Assembly: GCA_035524495.1 (NCBI GenBank)
Contig: DATKOR010000010.1
Location: 13,837 to 77,836, forward strand
Source of the DNA: CAIKZZ01 sp035524495
GTDB taxonomy: Bacteria > Pseudomonadota > Gammaproteobacteria > Steroidobacterales > Steroidobacteraceae
Direction of reading: 5' to 3'
DNA: 64,000 nucleotides
Shown here: positions 62,283 through 64,000 of the stretch, piece by piece
How positions within the stretch are numbered: the first letter of the stretch is position 1
Layout: each line of letters begins with the position of its first letter
The notes under the pieces: model-generated
Told to the model about the DNA's origin: nothing
The model's database searches: none
The model's input: the letters and a program-made list of their open reading frames with translations, nothing else
Made by a program: the position numbers and the translations under genes

Positions 62283-63524
62283 TCAGGGCAGGTTCTTGAG
62301 GGCCGCGAAGGTGCCCGGGGTCGTGGCGCTTTGCAGCAGAACGCCGGGCTCGGTCGTCACGGTGCCGTTGACGGTCGGCTGCGTCGCGCCGTTGCTCGTG
62401 ATGATGTCGAGGAAGCCGTCGCCGTCGACGTCGGCGATCGCGATCTCGTTGGCGCCCGGCGCCGGGTAGGTGGTCGCCGCGAGGAACTTGCCCCGGTTCT
62501 GCGGATCGTGCAGCAGGACCGTCACCGACTGCTGGTTGCCGACGACGATGTCGAGCACGCCATTCCCGGCCCCGGTGAGGTCCTTGAGCACGATCGACAC
62601 CGGGACGTCGTCTGTCGTGCCCGGGTAGCTGACGGGCGGCAGGAAGCTCCCGAGGTTCGAGGGGTCCTGCAGCAGGATGTTGATCGTCGGAGTCGCGCCC
62701 CCGGTCGGACCCGGGTCGGTGATCACGAGGTCGTTGAGGCCGTCGCCGTCGATGTCGCCGATCGCGATCAGGTTCGCGCCGACGAGGTTCGCGTTGACGG
62801 TCTGCGTGAAGACGGTCGCCGGCGCGGCGAAGGTCGTCGCGGCGAGGCCGCCGGTTCGCAGCAGCACCTTGACGCCGGTCGAGTCGGTGAGCGCGACGTC
62901 GGGGACGCCGTCGTTGTTCAGGTCGCCGAGCGCGACGAAGTTCGCCCCGCCCGAGTAGAGGCTGACGGGCGACGCGAAGGTGCCCGCGGAGGTCTGCATG
63001 AAGAGCGAGACGCCGAAGTCGGCCGACACGAGGTCCGGCAGGCCATCGCCGTTCATGTCGAGTACCGCGACCTGCGAGGCGCCGGGGCTCGACAGCATGA
63101 CGGCCGGGTTGAACGTCCCCGGCACCGCCTTGTTCGCGAACAGCACCGCGAGCGCGCCATCGTCGTAGCTCGCGGTCACGACGTCGGTCGCGCCGTCGTT
63201 GTTGAGATCGGCCGCCGCGATCCACAAGGGGTCGGTGCCGGCGCCGTAGAGGACGGGCGCGGCGAACGCGCCGGGACCGGTCGACAGGTAGGCCTTGACG
63301 TTCGACTGGCCGGCGGCGGTGATCGGGTAGAGGGTGCTGAGCGCGAGCACGTCGGTGAAGGCGTCGCCGTTGAAGTCGCCGGCGACGACGCCGTAGGAGC
63401 CCTCGGTCGGCGTGTAGCTGACGCAGCAGTCGTTGTCGTAGCCGTTGTGGCACGAGACGAGCGCCGGCAGCGCGAGCGCGACGAGCGCCGGGAGGCGCGC
63501 GGCGCGTGCGATACGGGTGGGCAT
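62283..63524 (-). CDS. FG-GAP repeat lipoprotein (seven-bladed propeller)
   Basis: 413 residues from ATG 63524, with GGAGGAG upstream. Lipobox LVSC near residue 25. Seven repeats carry Ca-loop-like DxNxDGxxD motifs (DFNGDAFTD, DLNNDGATD, DMNGDGLPD, DLNNDGVPD, DIDGDGLND, DLTGAGNGVLD, DVDGDGFLD), predicting a beta-propeller as in integrin/VCBS proteins. It is probably a surface or periplasmic binding protein. It lies 142 bases after the pilin gene on the same strand. Confidence 0.88.
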   Translation of the reverse strand: MPTRIARAARLPALVALALPALVSCHNGYDNDCCVSYTPTEGSYGVVAGDFNGDAFTDVLALSTLYPITAAGQSNVKAYLSTGPGAFAAPVLYGAGTDPLWIAAADLNNDGATDVVTASYDDGALAVLFANKAVPGTFNPAVMLSSPGASQVAVLDMNGDGLPDLVSADFGVSLFMQTSAGTFASPVSLYSGGANFVALGDLNNDGVPDVALTDSTGVKVLLRTGGLAATTFAAPATVFTQTVNANLVGANLIAIGDIDGDGLNDLVITDPGPTGGATPTINILLQDPSNLGSFLPPVSYPGTTDDVPVSIVLKDLTGAGNGVLDIVVGNQQSVTVLLHDPQNRGKFLAATTYPAPGANEIAIADVDGDGFLDIITSNGATQPTVNGTVTTEPGVLLQSATTPGTFAALKNLP

Positions 63525-63666
63525 GGACTCCTCCGGGGTGCGTCGGTGGCGGATCGCGGGCACGAGGGGCGCCGGGGGAACGGCGCCCGCTCAACCGACT
63601 GTAACGATACAACGCGGTGCGCGTTGACCGGCGCCGGCGCCGGCGTCTCGGATTGGCGACAGCGGC

Positions 63667-64000
63667 TTACTTCCAGCAGCCGGTCGCGTCGGCCGGCGTG
63701 CGCTGCGCCTGGTCGTCCATCGTGTACACCTGGCACGCCGCCTGGTCCGCGGTCTGCGTGCCGGTCGCGGTCGCCGTCGCCTGGTACGAGGTCGCGATCG
63801 TGCCGGTCGCGCCCGCCGCGACGGCCAGCGTGTAGTAGCCCGACGGCGAGGCATTGCCTATGCCGAGGCCTGCCGGCGGCGGATCGGCGAGGTCGGTCGT
63901 GTAGGTGTTGTTCTGCAGGAAGTACTTTTCCTCGGCGACCGAGATCTTGAGGAGCGCCGTCTGGCCGTCGGAACGGTTGGTCCGAAGGCCATAGCTGCGG
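63667..64000 (-). CDS. Type IV (minor) pilin, C-terminal part (5' cut by window)
   Basis: Read on the - strand to TAA 63667-63669, about 110 C-terminal residues remain: AEEKYFLQNNTYTTDLA, GYYTLAVAAGATGTIATSY, a Cys in AACQVYTMDDQAQRTP and the terminal ATGCWK. The paired Cys (D-region) and NTYT segment are typical of PilE-like minor pilins. The N-terminal prepilin leader lies outside the window. Confidence 0.85.
   Translation of the reverse strand, partial: RSYGLRTNRSDGQTALLKISVAEEKYFLQNNTYTTDLADPPPAGLGIGNASPSGYYTLAVAAGATGTIATSYQATATATGTQTADQAACQVYTMDDQAQRTPADATGCWK

Overview
The window is a GC-rich chromosomal segment, most likely from a gammaproteobacterium. The block lpxH - periplasmic cyclophilin - glutamyl-tRNA synthetase - cysS - folD - tRNA genes matches, from memory, the order in Pseudomonas-type genomes (there with glnS in place of gltX). 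The folC - dedD (SPOR) - cvpA - purF block and miaE fit the same group. No rRNA or other strong taxonomic marker is present, so genus and family are not assigned.

Region 1 (1-12447) is core metabolism and translation: the 3' end of folC, a SPOR protein, cvpA, purF, a glycerate-kinase family gene, an unusual receiver-Ser/Thr kinase fusion and miaE on the + strand; lpxH and a secreted cyclophilin on the - strand; then gltX, cysS, folD (-) and a Pro-Arg-His tRNA operon with a good promoter.

Region 2 (12448-38022) looks like a 25.6 kb genomic island. It begins exactly at the 3' end of tRNA-His and ends with a perfect 17-bp copy of that 3' end, 9 bp before a tRNA-Lys gene. Removing it restores a Pro-Arg-His-Lys tRNA cluster. 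Base and codon use are visibly more mixed than in the flanks. It carries no integrase, only an IS3-type transposase remnant. Its cargo is about stress and energy: three DUF1269/coiled-coil proteins plus a broken fourth copy, PRC-barrel, BON, CHAD (polyphosphate), PAP2 phosphatase, lipid kinase, acyl-CoA synthetase, phosphoketolase, rhomboid, beta-CASP nuclease, UspA, MgtA-type ATPase, HdeD, an Ala-rich coiled-coil protein, a Clp-fold serine protease and a GNAT acetyltransferase. The content recalls low-oxygen persistence loci such as lxa of Burkholderia cenocepacia.

Region 3 (38023-50644): tRNA-Lys, a ParD/ParE-type toxin-antitoxin pair that may itself be a small insertion at tRNA-Lys, a DegP/HtrA-like protease, a CLC channel with CBS domains, an NTF2-like protein, an ECF sigma - FecR - TonB receptor surface-signalling operon, and a divergent lipoprotein combining Ig-like repeats with an alpha/beta-hydrolase.

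Region 4 (51024-64000) is a dense sensory cluster: a histidine-kinase-like protein that has lost its phospho-accepting His and ATP-binding residues but keeps an intact receiver; a convergent, complete hybrid kinase; CheW and a chemoreceptor with a CheR-type C-terminal tether; and a giant kinase that is an internal tandem duplication of MASE1-PAS-kinase whose second kinase half is degenerate. An FG-GAP lipoprotein and the 3' end of a type IV pilin gene close the window. The two catalytically dead kinase modules in one cluster are the most novel feature seen.
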